A DNA stretch of 64,000 bases from an uncultured Christensenellaceae bacterium (GCA_910588015.1 CAJUOK010000003.1:48193-112192); one strand, 5' to 3'; positions 1-9,054 are shown, counted from the stretch's first letter. Numbers and translations are program-made. Notes: a model not told the origin generated them from the letters alone.

Positions 1-3000
1 GAATCGGGAATCTCTATTTCCGTGAGAGACGCGCAATCGGCAAAAGCTTTATCGCCCACCTTTGTAACGGTATACTTTTTACCTTCGTATTCTACTTCCT
101 CCGCAATAACTACCTTTCCGCTGATTTTTTTCTTATCCTGCTCTCCCACTACCGCGCTGCCGTCGTTTAACAAATAATACTTGACTCCGTCTCTTTCTAT
201 ACCTGCAACGCAGTTCAATACGACCTGTCCGCCTCCTCGCAAATCGCTCCAACCGCTTTCCCATCCGTCGGGAATTTTATTTATTTCGCATAAAATTGCG
301 ACAGGATGTTCGTTAAGGTTAAATGCATTTCTTTCAATAAATTTTACGCTTTTTGGAATATATATTCCGTTGCATTCGCTATGCTCGAAACCGCTGTGAG
401 AGAAAGAATATTCCTTCACGCCGATTACGTCTTTGTCGTTGTATTGCTCGGGTATAACAATTATTTCCGCCTTTCCGGAACTTTTCGTAACCCAATACCC
501 CTCGTTTTCATTGTCATAGGACAGAGATAAGACGTAGCCGCGTCCGACGTACATTGTGGTCAATTCTGCTTTTGACAGTCCTACGACTATCGAACATCCC
601 AAAATAATCAAAAGGCTAAATGCAATATTAGCTCTTGCCACTTTATTTTTACCTACGCACGATGAATTTTTACCCAAACTCACCAATGCCATTATAACTA
701 TAGGCGGAACTACAAAAAAGAGCCCCAAAATAAACCAAATTGCTTGACCTCCGTACATACATACCCAAAATTCCAAAAACGGACTTATTCTCACAATTGC
801 AAGAATCATAGTCACCGTTATTGCTATTGCAAACAACACGGAGAAAGCCACCGCTACTTTATTGCTTCTTTTAATCTTGCGCTTACGCGTCGCCTGTCTT
901 TTTTTCTCGATGCTCTTCGCAACGTTTTCCTTCGCTTTTTGCGGTTGCAACTCAAGTATCCATCCTATGTCGTCTTTGAGTTGTCGACTCTTGGGGGCAG
1001 CCGCAGTGGCGAACGTCAAAGCGTATTGCCAGCGCTCGTCTTTAGTTATGTCATTGTGCAATTTATAAGTGTCTTCTTTTTTCGTGCATTTATAATCACT
1101 GAGTATTTCGTAATATGCGTCGTTTGCTTCATTAAGCAACGCCGAATATACCCTGTCAGCCAAGTTGGCGTCGACTATATCTTGCTTATCCATATAAACG
1201 CATTCGTCGAGATAATCTATGCATATCGGAAATTCGTTGAGCGATTTGATACTGTCCAAAGCGTAATACAAATTAAGATAAAGATTGTCTTGGCTTTCGG
1301 GATTCTTCTCCGTATAACTGTTGACTGCAGTAAAATAATCGTCGTCGCTCAACAGCGAGTCGACGTATCTGACAAGTCCCAACGGATTGGAAAGCGAATG
1401 ATTTACGAGACAGCGGTTGAAATAAGCGTTGTCGTCGTATTTGTCCATATCCAGCAACAAATCGTTGTATCTCGTAATAAAAGACAGTTTATCTTCGGAA
1501 AATAAAGAGTCTATAAATTCGTTGAGGTATCTGACGTATAATTCGTTTTGCTCCTTGGGTATCATCGTCAAAACAAAATCAAACAGCTTGCAACACATAT
1601 CGGTATGCGATTCAACCTTTTGACAGCACAATTCAAACAATTTATCGGCGGCAAATTGGTTGAAACCGTAAGCAAAAAGTTTGTCTTCTACCGCGGAATT
1701 ATTCTGCGCGGCGGAGCAATACGCAAATATTGCGTCGTAATCAAAATTCAAGCTTCCTTCAAAGACTTTCCACAAAGCTCCTTGATGTCCCTCGTCGGCG
1801 CTTAAAATATCCTCGTAATATTTTAAAGCCGCGCTTTTATCGATTGATTCCGCAAATTTGAGATTCATTTCGATATAACGCTCGGTGTCGTCGACGGTCT
1901 TTATAGCGACGTCGAAAATCTCGCTATCGGCGCGCTTGACGGCAAAATCAAACATAACTTTGGTCAAAGCGTCGACTGATTTTTTGGAACTTTCGGGCAA
2001 TTCTATATATTCTTTATAGGCGGAAAAATCCTTTTGCTTTTTTACCTTGTCAAAAAGCGTTTTGTAAAAAGACTTCCTGCGTTCAGATTCGCTAGACGAA
2101 GCTATCGCCTTTTCGAGATTGTCGAATCCCACCGTATTCGAATGAGAAGCGACAAATTCTTCGGCGTCTCTGCTTGCGTTTTCAGCCAAGAACAAATACC
2201 AATAAGCCTCGCTGTTGGATGGATTTTCCGCAACAAGGTTGGAACAAAATCTCTTGACGTTGTCAAAGTCGGCTCGCTTGAGAAAGTCTGCCGCAATGGC
2301 AAGCTTCGCCTTGTCGGATACGGTTATCTCCCCCTGTCCGACAGCTTCGAGCTGACGTTTGGTCACGCCTTGTTTTATGACGCTCTTTTTCTTATAAGAA
2401 GCCGTTGCGTATTCCTTGCGCGACAGCTCGGGAGCGACTTTTTTGGCATACCTGTCGACAAAATCTATTACTCTTTGCAACGCGTCGTAGGTGTTGAATT
2501 TGATACCCTGTATCTTGCCGCCTATGCCCGGCAGTCTCTCCACAATGCTGTCTGTAAATATCACGGTAAGAGAATCGCGCTGTTTTTCTTCTTGACTGAG
2601 CATATTGAGATAACGCGTATACTCGTTCTTTACCCAAGGAGTCTGCAAATAGCTCTCGTCGGTGCACACCAACAGCATACTTTGCGCGCTGTGCAAAGCG
2701 TAAAGTATCAACGCTTCGTAATCCGCGCCCGTCCTGTTCTTTATCTCCTCTTCGGAATAAAACGGCGAATATCCCGCGTCTTGCAATTTGTGATAAAGCG
2801 TATTGGCGATATGACTGTCTTCCGTGTGTCTGCCGCCGTCTTCCGTAACCTTGACGCAAATAAAACAGTCGTAATTGAGTCCGGATTTTTTCAACTCGTA
2901 AAATTGAGCGCGAATACTGTCGATTTCTTTTGCCTTGAGAGTATATTCCTTCTTTTGCTCCGGCGTGGCTAGTTCCAACGCCTTTTTGAAATTCTTGTCC

Positions 3001-3347
3001 TGCAAAAAAGACTTGTCGGTGACGTCGTGAACGATAGGCTGCATTCTGTCGTTGACGTGGTCTTTGAGATACTGCACTTGCGAACTTGCAAGCGCCATAC
3101 CCATATATGCCTCGGGCTCTTTTTTGTCAATTTCCGCCGCCTTTTGATATGCCGTATACGCTTCGTCGAATCGGCAAATGTCAAGTCCGTGCGCGCCCAA
3201 ATTCAAATACTGTTCCGCTTTGGACTGGCTTTTGGGCACAGTGTATACGCTCATACAGAATTCGCAGCGCAACACTCCGTCGACAGCTTTGGAATAATCC
3301 AGCTCTCCTCCGCAATTCTTACATTTATGTATATTATAATTATCCAT
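1..3347 (-). CDS. TIR / helical-repeat / transmembrane / LRR receptor-like protein, 3' end outside window
   Basis: The frame is open from an ATG at 3347 (AGGGG just upstream) to the window edge, about 1,115 codons without a stop. Residues 9-31 hold two CxxC pairs (zinc ribbon). Residues 35-100 look TPR-like. Residues 158 to about 290 form a TIR domain opening NYDCFICVKV; W238 and E242 fit the WxxxE position of the glutamate used by NAD-cleaving TIRs. Helical repeats (about 300-780) lead to three hydrophobic segments (about 830-851, 860-891, 905-924), then BspA/LRR_5-type leucine-rich repeats to the edge. Known: bacterial TIR domains commonly cleave or cyclise NAD. Inferred: TIR inside and LRRs outside, as in a Toll-like receptor, working with the SPFH gene of the same operon. 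The domain reading is firm; the role is a guess. Confidence 0.85.
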   Translation of the reverse strand, partial: MDNYNIHKCKNCGGELDYSKAVDGVLRCEFCMSVYTVPKSQSKAEQYLNLGAHGLDICRFDEAYTAYQKAAEIDKKEPEAYMGMALASSQVQYLKDHVNDRMQPIVHDVTDKSFLQDKNFKKALELATPEQKKEYTLKAKEIDSIRAQFYELKKSGLNYDCFICVKVTEDGGRHTEDSHIANTLYHKLQDAGYSPFYSEEEIKNRTGADYEALILYALHSAQSMLLVCTDESYLQTPWVKNEYTRYLNMLSQEEKQRDSLTVIFTDSIVERLPGIGGKIQGIKFNTYDALQRVIDFVDRYAKKVAPELSRKEYATASYKKKSVIKQGVTKRQLEAVGQGEITVSDKAKLAIAADFLKRADFDNVKRFCSNLVAENPSNSEAYWYLFLAENASRDAEEFVASHSNTVGFDNLEKAIASSSESERRKSFYKTLFDKVKKQKDFSAYKEYIELPESSKKSVDALTKVMFDFAVKRADSEIFDVAIKTVDDTERYIEMNLKFAESIDKSAALKYYEDILSADEGHQGALWKVFEGSLNFDYDAIFAYCSAAQNNSAVEDKLFAYGFNQFAADKLFELCCQKVESHTDMCCKLFDFVLTMIPKEQNELYVRYLNEFIDSLFSEDKLSFITRYNDLLLDMDKYDDNAYFNRCLVNHSLSNPLGLVRYVDSLLSDDDYFTAVNSYTEKNPESQDNLYLNLYYALDSIKSLNEFPICIDYLDECVYMDKQDIVDANLADRVYSALLNEANDAYYEILSDYKCTKKEDTYKLHNDITKDERWQYALTFATAAAPKSRQLKDDIGWILELQPQKAKENVAKSIEKKRQATRKRKIKRSNKVAVAFSVLFAIAITVTMILAIVRISPFLEFWVCMYGGQAIWFILGLFFVVPPIVIMALVSLGKNSSCVGKNKVARANIAFSLLIILGCSIVVGLSKAELTTMYVGRGYVLSLSYDNENEGYWVTKSSGKAEIIVIPEQYNDKDVIGVKEYSFSHSGFEHSECNGIYIPKSVKFIERNAFNLNEHPVAILCEINKIPDGWESGWSDLRGGGQVVLNCVAGIERDGVKYYLLNDGSAVVGEQDKKKISGKVVIAEEVEYEGKKYTVTKVGDKAFADCASLTEIEIPD

Positions 3348-3366
3348 ATTACCCCTGTTTACCGCT

Positions 3367-3699
3367 TCACAAAATGGCGTTTCTGTCGGCAATAACTACT
3401 TTAATCTCTTTTAGTATTTCTTCTGCGTGAGCGTCGGGTTTGCCGTCGGAGGCAACCAAAGCTCTTTTTAGACTTATAATTTGCTTATTTATGGATTTGT
3501 CGTACTCTACAACCTGCGATTTGTCGGAAGGACGCAGATACTTGAGTTGCTCTGCCGTAGCTGCAAGCTTTTCTTTAAACTCTTGACTGTCGCTTATCTC
3601 CTCTATTGCCACGTTGATAAACGACGCGTTGGTCGCGATAAGTTCTCTGTCTTCCTTGATTTTGTCTAAAGAATTGCCTCTCTTTTTGAAAAAACACAT
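3367..3699 (-). CDS. small helical protein between SPFH and TIR genes
   Basis: 110 residues, start supported by AAGGAGG seven bases upstream. The SPFH gene ends 10 bases before it and the TIR gene starts 19 bases after it, so the three are almost certainly co-transcribed. The protein is mostly charged helix (EFKEKLAATAEQLKYLRPSD) with a basic, phenylalanine-rich N-terminus (MCFFKKRGN); no membrane segment, no cysteine motif. I do not recognise the family. By position it could be a linker, regulator or effector-binding subunit of the SPFH/TIR pair, but nothing in the sequence shows which. Confidence 0.8.
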   Translation of the reverse strand: MCFFKKRGNSLDKIKEDRELIATNASFINVAIEEISDSQEFKEKLAATAEQLKYLRPSDKSQVVEYDKSINKQIISLKRALVASDGKPDAHAEEILKEIKVVIADRNAIL

Positions 3700-3709
3700 A
3701 TCCGCCTCC

Positions 3710-4735
3710 TTAAATCAACTTTCTGCCGCAACCGCAGCAAAACGCCGAATCATAGCCGTTGGCTTTGCCGCAATCGGGACAAACCACGGGATTTTTGCTT
3801 ACTCTCTTGCCGCACTTGGAGCAAAATACCGCCGTAGGCTCGTGCTCCGCTCCGCAATGCGGACAGACGTTTTGGTTTTGGGACTTTTCGTCTTTTGCGT
3901 TTTGCGATTTAAGCACTTCGTAGTAAGCAAGTTTGTCGTTGAGCTGCATATTGCGAATATACTTTTCTCTCTCCCACTGCTTGTCGTCTATACGCTCTTC
4001 TTCTTTGTATATCTTTTCGACTTTTGCCGCCGCAGCCTCCGCTTGAGCAACGCTTTCGATAGCGCGCACGTCCTCGTCGGACAAATCAAAGTCGGCTATC
4101 TTAAAATTGAGCACGCTCAATCCCCACTGTCTTTCAAACTCGGGACTCAACGCTTCTCCCATACTCTCTCCGATTGCCTTTTTGTTGGCGGTGAATTTGT
4201 CGTAAGTGAGTTTCTTTTGGCTCACCGTGTTTATGAACAAATCGGCGAACTCCGTTGCCACAGTCTCGCTGAACCTGCGTCTGAATTCGTTGAGATTGAA
4301 TTCTTTTTTTACTCCGACGACTTTGCGGAAAAACTGTTCGGGATTGGAGACGCACACGTCGAACTCGCCTCTGGCGCCCACCGAAACGACCTTTTTAGAA
4401 CCTTCGTCGCGATACTTCAGTCTGTTGGGAGTACCCCACTTGATGAGCACTCTGGTATCCTTGGGAATATAAATAACCTCGACCGAAAGTCCCGACTTCC
4501 AATTCTTAATCTCCTTTTTGTCGTCGAAAACGTCGTAAGTTCCACTCTTGTAATATCTCATATCGCCGCCGCCCTTTATGACTATGGCGTCGTGAGTGAT
4601 AGGCACTTCGAGACGCGCTTCCGAATCGGTGACTACGTCGTCGACTCTTACGAAAAGCACTTCGTTGTCGTCGAAATTTGCGTTGCAAAGGTCTTGTTGC
4701 AATTTGATTACCTGTTTTTGTTTTTTACCAAACAT
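3710..4735 (-). CDS. SPFH-domain protein with C-terminal double zinc ribbon
   Basis: 341 residues. The N-terminal two thirds fit the SPFH (stomatin/prohibitin/flotillin) family in its bacterial 'virion core protein-like' branch: a beta-rich start (EVLFVRVDDVVTDSEARLEV), a middle ending at KIADFDLSDEDVRAIESVAQ, then an alanine/glutamate-rich coiled coil (about 235-280). Residues 290-341 hold two CxxC...CxxC ribbons. Known: SPFH proteins make ring or sheet scaffolds at membranes. No transmembrane helix is obvious, so membrane contact may come from oligomers or from the large TIR protein downstream. First gene of the operon; its likely role is to cluster or cage the TIR receptor. Confidence 0.85.
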   Translation of the reverse strand: MFGKKQKQVIKLQQDLCNANFDDNEVLFVRVDDVVTDSEARLEVPITHDAIVIKGGGDMRYYKSGTYDVFDDKKEIKNWKSGLSVEVIYIPKDTRVLIKWGTPNRLKYRDEGSKKVVSVGARGEFDVCVSNPEQFFRKVVGVKKEFNLNEFRRRFSETVATEFADLFINTVSQKKLTYDKFTANKKAIGESMGEALSPEFERQWGLSVLNFKIADFDLSDEDVRAIESVAQAEAAAAKVEKIYKEEERIDDKQWEREKYIRNMQLNDKLAYYEVLKSQNAKDEKSQNQNVCPHCGAEHEPTAVFCSKCGKRVSKNPVVCPDCGKANGYDSAFCCGCGRKLI

Positions 4736-4867
4736 ATTAATATCCCCGATATTTTATTATTATTTTCAAACGATTTAGACGGCAATTTCAACTTGCATAT
4801 CGCATAAAGTTGAGACTGTCCGGCTTTTTACATTAACGCAATATAAGTCTCGCTGATAATTTATTCC

Positions 4868-4993
4868 AAAAAAAGTATACTTTTACTGACCGAAATATAT
4901 TGCAAAATTATATCACGTGAGATATAATATTATTGAAAAAAATCGCCGTTTCGCGATATATTCTAATGAAGTCAGTAAAAGTATACTTTTTTT
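4868..4993. repeat. perfect 23-bp inverted repeat around an 80-bp AT-rich spacer
   Basis: The arms at 4868-4890 and 4971-4993 are exact reverse complements. Each contains the 14-base palindrome AAAAGTATACTTTT followed by ACTGAC on the inner side. The spacer holds TATATC-ACGTGA-GATATA and a TATAAT box. The structure could be a pair of operators upstream of the SPFH operon, or a short MITE-like insertion. No target-site duplication is visible at the outer edges (TTATTCC against TAGAAAT). Confidence 0.75.
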
Positions 4994-5036
4994 AGAAATT
5001 GCATAAAATTTTCTATTAAAATCATAAAGACAACAA

Positions 5037-5070
5037 AAAACAGCGGCAAAAAATAATTATGCCGCCGTTT
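5037..5070 (-). terminator. rho-independent terminator after holin gene
   Basis: On the minus strand, AACGGCGGC and GCCGCTGTT can pair around an AT-rich loop and are followed by a run of T. It lies about 90 bases downstream of the 5157 stop and would end transcription of the prophage remnant before the SPFH operon. Confidence 0.65.
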
Positions 5071-5156
5071 ATATTCTCTCGCCTATGTATAGGCGTCCTT
5101 GCCTTCGCGCAAAATACAGAACATATCAATTCTCTTTGCGCGCGGTCTTGCAAATT

Positions 5157-5393
5157 TTATTGCGCGGAGTTTTCGTCTGAATCTTCCTGTTCTTTTTCGG
5201 TAGCCGCCGTGTTTCCGCTTGCTTTGCCGCCGTTCTTTTTGAGAATTCCCGCTACAGCGAGCGCTCCCAAAAATCCCGTGACAATCTCCTGTATTAAAGG
5301 CACGTTGAATTTCAGCGCTACGCTCTGCAATATTGCCATAACGGCGCTTATCAACGATACCCAAAATTCATAACTCTTGAGTTTGGCTTTCAT
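5157..5393 (-). CDS. phage holin
   Basis: 78 residues from the ATG at 5393, which has AAAGGAGG five bases upstream; a longer reading to 5432 lacks such a site. Two hydrophobic segments (FWVSLISAVMAILQSVALKF and IQEIVTGFLGALAVAGIL) are separated by a short turn, and the tail is charged and hydrophilic. This is the layout of small phage holins, which form lesions in the membrane to release a lysin. The gene overlaps the end of the BhlA-like gene by four bases, making a lysis pair. No lysin gene is present nearby. Confidence 0.8.
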   Translation of the reverse strand: MKAKLKSYEFWVSLISAVMAILQSVALKFNVPLIQEIVTGFLGALAVAGILKKNGGKASGNTAATEKEQEDSDENSAQ

Positions 5394-5665
5394 ACGACCT
5401 CCTTTGCCGCGCAATTGACTTTGTCTTGACATAGACTTTCTTCTCTCGCCGAATTTTCCATATACTTGCGAACTGTTCCGTTGACTTCGGCGACTTCTTC
5501 GTCGAGGTCTTTTAAATATCCGAGGTCTTGCGAAAGCGACGTTATCGTTTCTTGATACTTTTTTTCTCTCGTTCTGCTGTCTTTAAGCTCATAGATAAGC
5601 AACACGCAAAACAAAAGCGTCCAGATTCCGTCGCTTATCGCAAGCTCTATAATCTTATCCCACAT
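5390..5665 (-). CDS. BhlA/UviB-type holin-like protein
   Basis: 91 residues. The single N-terminal hydrophobic segment IAISDGIWTLLFCVLLIYEL followed by charged helix (REKKYQETITSLSQDL) is typical of the BhlA/UviB family of holin-like peptides found in Bacillus and Clostridium phages and bacteriocin plasmids. It ends inside the start of the holin gene and begins one base after the coiled-coil gene stops, so it belongs to the same late transcript. Confidence 0.8.
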   Translation of the reverse strand: MWDKIIELAISDGIWTLLFCVLLIYELKDSRTREKKYQETITSLSQDLGYLKDLDEEVAEVNGTVRKYMENSAREESLCQDKVNCAAKEVV

Positions 5666-5666
5666 A

Positions 5667-6668
5667 TCAATTCTCCTTCTTGGCTATCTCGGTGATAAGT
5701 TTGCCGTAGTAATTGCCGAGATAGTTTTTCAACTGTCCGTTCTGTTGTAGCATTTGCAACGCGGCGTCTCGCGGTATCGACGAATAATACTCCAACGCAA
5801 GGTCGTATCTCTTTTGATAACTCTCGCCTTTTTGTCCGGCATAGCCGTATTTGTCTTCCATATTCTTGATTTCCAAAGCGTCTTTTTGCCTTTTGGCAAG
5901 CTGTTCTTCTATGGCTTTGGTTCTGTCTTCTATATACTTGGCTTCTTTTTCTTTGAGCGTATTGTTGTACTTGTCTATAGCCGCCACTTCTTTGGCTCTC
6001 TTGTCGAGCAAGCGCTCTATTTCGCTGTCGAGACGTTGAGCGTATTCCAAATCGAGATTTTGAATCGCCGTCGCCGCCTCTCCCTGCAATCTTTCAATTT
6101 CGGAATTTAGATTTTTGAGCTCCGCGCTCAATTTATCCTTAAGCGATTTGCTTTCGACTAGGCGCGAAGTTTCAGCGGCGTCGCTCTGACCTTGTTTTAT
6201 AGAAGAACGGTAAAGTCCTTTTTTGATAAGTTCTTTTTCCAATGCCTTTTGAAAATCCGCATAGTCTCTGTCTAGTTGCTCTTGCTTTTGACTATACTCG
6301 TCTTTGGCTACGTCTATCTTGGTTTCGACTCCCTCTTTCTTGGTATTCAAAGCGTCGTCGACTTTTTTCTTTTCGCCGTCAAGCAAGCCGTCGTATTTTT
6401 CTTTGGTTTTGCTCTTTATTCCCTCTTCGTCGTCGCCCGTATATTGCAGATACTCGAAAGTCTGCTCTTCTGGCAACACGTCGGAGAGGTCTTCATATCC
6501 CTCTTCGGGGTCGTATTTTATATTGTTTTTATATTCTTCTTCAAGCTCTCCAAGCTTGTCGTTAAGCTGTTTTTCTCCGTCGGCATACTGCGAAGTATCG
6601 ACTTCTTCGGGGGTCTTTTTTCCCGTAAAAAATTCTTTGACTTTTTTTGTAAAATCGTCCCAACTCAT
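5667..6668 (-). CDS. long coiled-coil phage late protein
   Basis: 333 residues, overwhelmingly charged helix with heptad-like spacing from about 85 to 280 (for example SAELKNLNSEIERLQGEAAT and DSEIERLLDKRAKEVAAI). No signal peptide, membrane segment or cysteine. It lies between beta-rich structural genes and the holin pair, in the place where short-tailed phages put tail-needle, internal virion or assembly proteins. I cannot name the family; a structural or chaperone role is inferred from position and fold. Confidence 0.7.
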   Translation of the reverse strand: MSWDDFTKKVKEFFTGKKTPEEVDTSQYADGEKQLNDKLGELEEEYKNNIKYDPEEGYEDLSDVLPEEQTFEYLQYTGDDEEGIKSKTKEKYDGLLDGEKKKVDDALNTKKEGVETKIDVAKDEYSQKQEQLDRDYADFQKALEKELIKKGLYRSSIKQGQSDAAETSRLVESKSLKDKLSAELKNLNSEIERLQGEAATAIQNLDLEYAQRLDSEIERLLDKRAKEVAAIDKYNNTLKEKEAKYIEDRTKAIEEQLAKRQKDALEIKNMEDKYGYAGQKGESYQKRYDLALEYYSSIPRDAALQMLQQNGQLKNYLGNYYGKLITEIAKKEN

Positions 6669-6692
6669 ATTTAACTCCTTATATTTATGAAT

Positions 6693-7064
6693 TCATTGGC
6701 TTACTTTGGCTGACCTGATTGCGCCGCTCAAACGAATACGCCCCGCCGTTATTCCTCCCGATAGAGCTATCTCTACGTTTCGCCAACCTCTTTCCAAAGA
6801 CAGCGGTCGAATGGTTATCAATCCCAATTGTCTGCCTGCGTTTTTGCCGTCGACAGTCACGTCGCATTGAGCCTCTCCGCCCTGCGACAGCGCTATTGCT
6901 TCAAGCTCCGCCTCGCCGCCTTGAGAATAAACGCGAAGACTTATCTTGCCTGCTCCGTCCGTCAACGGCATAACGAAATAATACGAGGATATTGCCGACG
7001 CAATGTGTCTTTCCAAACTGTCGGATAAATCTGCGACGGTCGATTGGATTTTCTTTATATTCAT
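6693..7064 (-). CDS. small beta-rich phage late protein
   Basis: 123 residues. The N-terminal 25 residues are helical (KIQSTVADLSDSLERHIASA); the rest alternates short strands (KISLRVYSQGGEAELEAIAL, GRQLGLITIRPLSLERGWRN). It sits 9 bases after the nozzle-like gene and 24 bases before the coiled-coil gene, in the same direction, so it is probably a minor virion component. Family not recognised. Confidence 0.65.
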   Translation of the reverse strand: MNIKKIQSTVADLSDSLERHIASAISSYYFVMPLTDGAGKISLRVYSQGGEAELEAIALSQGGEAQCDVTVDGKNAGRQLGLITIRPLSLERGWRNVEIALSGGITAGRIRLSGAIRSAKVSQ

Positions 7065-7073
7065 AATCTCTCC

Positions 7074-8501
7074 TTATTGCAAAAAATCTATCTCGAGTAT
7101 CGGCGGTCTTATCTCTTCGCGCATATTGTCGGAACGAATATAGAATACGAATTTGTCAGACTTGACGTATATATTTACTCTGTTTTCCGTAGGCGACAGG
7201 ATAAATTCGCGCCGCTCCCCGTTTGCCATTATTCCAAGCACGTACTGACAGCAAGCGCTGTATTCCACCGCTCTCACGACTTTAAAAATCGACGGTCTGT
7301 CAAAGTCTATCTCGCCGCTCTGCCAGTATTTTTGATACGGCGCGCCGAAATAAAGTCCGCTGCCGTCCAACTGAACGGGCGAAGCGCAATCTTGCGAAAG
7401 TCCTATGACTTTTCCCTCTCCGTAAGCCCCCACCGTCTTGAGGTCGTAGAGAGATATTCCGCGCATAAATTCCACAGATTTTTCGGCTATGTCCAATATC
7501 AAAATTGTGTTGTTGGCGCGACTTTGCGAAAACACTCCGTAGTCGCACTCTTTCTCGTCTGTAAACGACATTATATAGCGACCGTGGGCGTAACACGCCG
7601 ACGCGTCTTTGAATCCGCCGTCGAACAAACCGTCAACTCCGACGTTGATTTTCGTCACGGCATATCCGTCGAAAAGATATATCCCGTCTTGGCTTGCAAA
7701 GGCTATGTATTCGCCGCATTCTTTGACCGAATCGGCAAATATCTTCCCTCCCGACGCATATACTTTCTTCATAGAAAACTGCGTTTGGTCGGCAAATGCC
7801 GTCAACCTGTAAATGCCGTAATCGCAAAAGATATAGAGATAATTTTCAAAGCTCTTGACGGTGTTGACGCTGCCCAAAGAACCGTCGAAATTTATGTAGC
7901 CGCCTTCTTCCAGTGAAACGTTCCAATTATAAGGGTCGAAATCGTCGCTGAATCTCAAAGAATTTCGCTTTCCCTCGACGACGGCGTATATTCTCTCGTA
8001 ATGAACGCACATATCCAGTATGCGCGCGTCGGCTTGAACGTCGACCAACTCTCCGTCGGCAAGAGCTTTGAGTCCCTTCTCTCCCGAAAGCAAGAGCAAG
8101 TCTTTATCTTCGTAAAGATAATTGACTCCCACGTCGAATATTCCGTCGGTCTCTATATGCTTCCATTGAGTCTCTCCGCAAACCGTATATTCCAATCCCC
8201 CTCGGTGAGACAGCGCAAAAGCCGTTTTGAGTTGTCCGCCCAAGTCGACTTTGGTAACAAAAAGCCTTTTTTTGCCTTCGACTGACGGCATCGGCGGAAT
8301 CGCCGTTTCGTCGACTTCCAACGCGCTTATGCCCAACGGATTGATTAGAATTCCGTTTTTGAATTTAAAATTATACGCGCAATCTACGTAATCGCAAGGC
8401 AGATTTCTCGACGCCTTTGTTTCGTCGAAGCCCTTGAACCCGGACAGCAAAACTCTCTTTCGCCGAGGCTTGGCAAGAGCGTAATTTTTGTCGTAAAACA
8501 T
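7074..8501 (-). CDS. tail nozzle-like protein (T7 gp12 / P22 gp10 type position)
   Basis: 475 residues, almost entirely beta-strand with repeated short hydrophobic strands separated by charged turns (ERIYAVVEGKRNSLRFSDDF, YLYIFCDYGIYRLTAFADQT, CGEYIAFASQDGIYLFDGYA), as expected of a beta-propeller. It directly follows the adaptor-like gene, the order adaptor then nozzle of podophages (T7 gp11-gp12, P22 gp4-gp10). A tail nozzle is inferred from fold type and gene order, not from a motif I can name. Confidence 0.6.
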   Translation of the reverse strand: MFYDKNYALAKPRRKRVLLSGFKGFDETKASRNLPCDYVDCAYNFKFKNGILINPLGISALEVDETAIPPMPSVEGKKRLFVTKVDLGGQLKTAFALSHRGGLEYTVCGETQWKHIETDGIFDVGVNYLYEDKDLLLLSGEKGLKALADGELVDVQADARILDMCVHYERIYAVVEGKRNSLRFSDDFDPYNWNVSLEEGGYINFDGSLGSVNTVKSFENYLYIFCDYGIYRLTAFADQTQFSMKKVYASGGKIFADSVKECGEYIAFASQDGIYLFDGYAVTKINVGVDGLFDGGFKDASACYAHGRYIMSFTDEKECDYGVFSQSRANNTILILDIAEKSVEFMRGISLYDLKTVGAYGEGKVIGLSQDCASPVQLDGSGLYFGAPYQKYWQSGEIDFDRPSIFKVVRAVEYSACCQYVLGIMANGERREFILSPTENRVNIYVKSDKFVFYIRSDNMREEIRPPILEIDFLQ

Positions 8502-8502
8502 A

Positions 8503-9054
8503 TCAGTACCACCTTCTGGGTTTAATTTTGACGTTGCCCTTTTTTCTTACCGCAGTGCGCATATCTTCTTTGAATCTATCCGAATACATAACCGATTGCT
8601 CATACATTCCGCAAATCATACTGTATTCGGCGCATATGCCCAAAGCCAACGTCTTTGCGCCCACCGTCGGAGATATAGGACATTCTTCTTCGATATCTAC
8701 CTCCAACGGCGCGTAAGAATAAAGTACGTCTGCTCTTTTCATATCCTTGTTGGCAACGGCGCAATGCGTCGGCGTGAGATAAAAATTGGATTCCAATCCG
8801 CTGTCAGCGTCTACGACTTTGCGAATTTGCGCAGACTTGTGAAGCAAATTTTCGAGAAAAATTTTTCCGTCATCAACATCCACTCTCTCTTCTTCAAGCA
8901 AAGGCGCATACTCCGCGGCTATTTCTTGGATGACCAAATTGGCGCACTTGACAAGTAATTTCAGCTTGGGATGCTGCGCCGTTTGAGCGTTGACGCTCGC
9001 GTCTTCGTCGCCGAGATACGTCAGGCAAATCCTTATAGCTTCTTTGAGTTGCAT
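8503..9054 (-). CDS. head-to-tail adaptor-like protein (T7 gp11 / P22 gp4 type)
   Basis: 183 residues. The N-terminal half is helical (MQLKEAIRICLTYLGDEDAS, LVKCANLVIQEIAAEYAPLL), followed by a beta segment and a helical C-terminus ending in a basic tail (KKGNVKIKPRRWY). Such proteins sit under the portal and carry the nozzle. Gene order (capsid-like fragment, 104-aa protein, this gene, beta-propeller gene) supports the role. One base separates it from the nozzle-like gene. Confidence 0.6.
   Translation of the reverse strand: MQLKEAIRICLTYLGDEDASVNAQTAQHPKLKLLVKCANLVIQEIAAEYAPLLEEERVDVDDGKIFLENLLHKSAQIRKVVDADSGLESNFYLTPTHCAVANKDMKRADVLYSYAPLEVDIEEECPISPTVGAKTLALGICAEYSMICGMYEQSVMYSDRFKEDMRTAVRKKGNVKIKPRRWY

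Larger units (their letters stand above)
4736..5156. other. intergenic region between SPFH operon and prophage remnant
   Basis: No gene seen. It contains the long inverted repeat at 4868-4993 and a terminator-like hairpin at 5037-5070. The base composition is very AT-rich between 4800 and 5040. A promoter for the SPFH operon should lie here; a TATAAT-like box (GTGATATAATTTTG on the minus strand, about 4910) has no good -35 partner. The plus strand instead shows TTGCAA-N17-TATAAT within the repeat spacer, with no plus gene downstream. Confidence 0.6.

Noticed and set aside
2034..4807. Long plus-strand reading frames (for example 2034-2972 and 3614-4807)
   Set aside because: They lie opposite the TIR and SPFH genes, have no ribosome sites and a composition unlike protein; they are mirror images of real genes.
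4868..4993. Definite MITE insertion
   Set aside because: No target-site duplication and no second copy in the window; kept only as an inverted repeat.
7044..7916. Plus-strand frame of 290 codons
   Set aside because: Antisense to the nozzle-like gene, which has a proper ribosome site and fits its operon.
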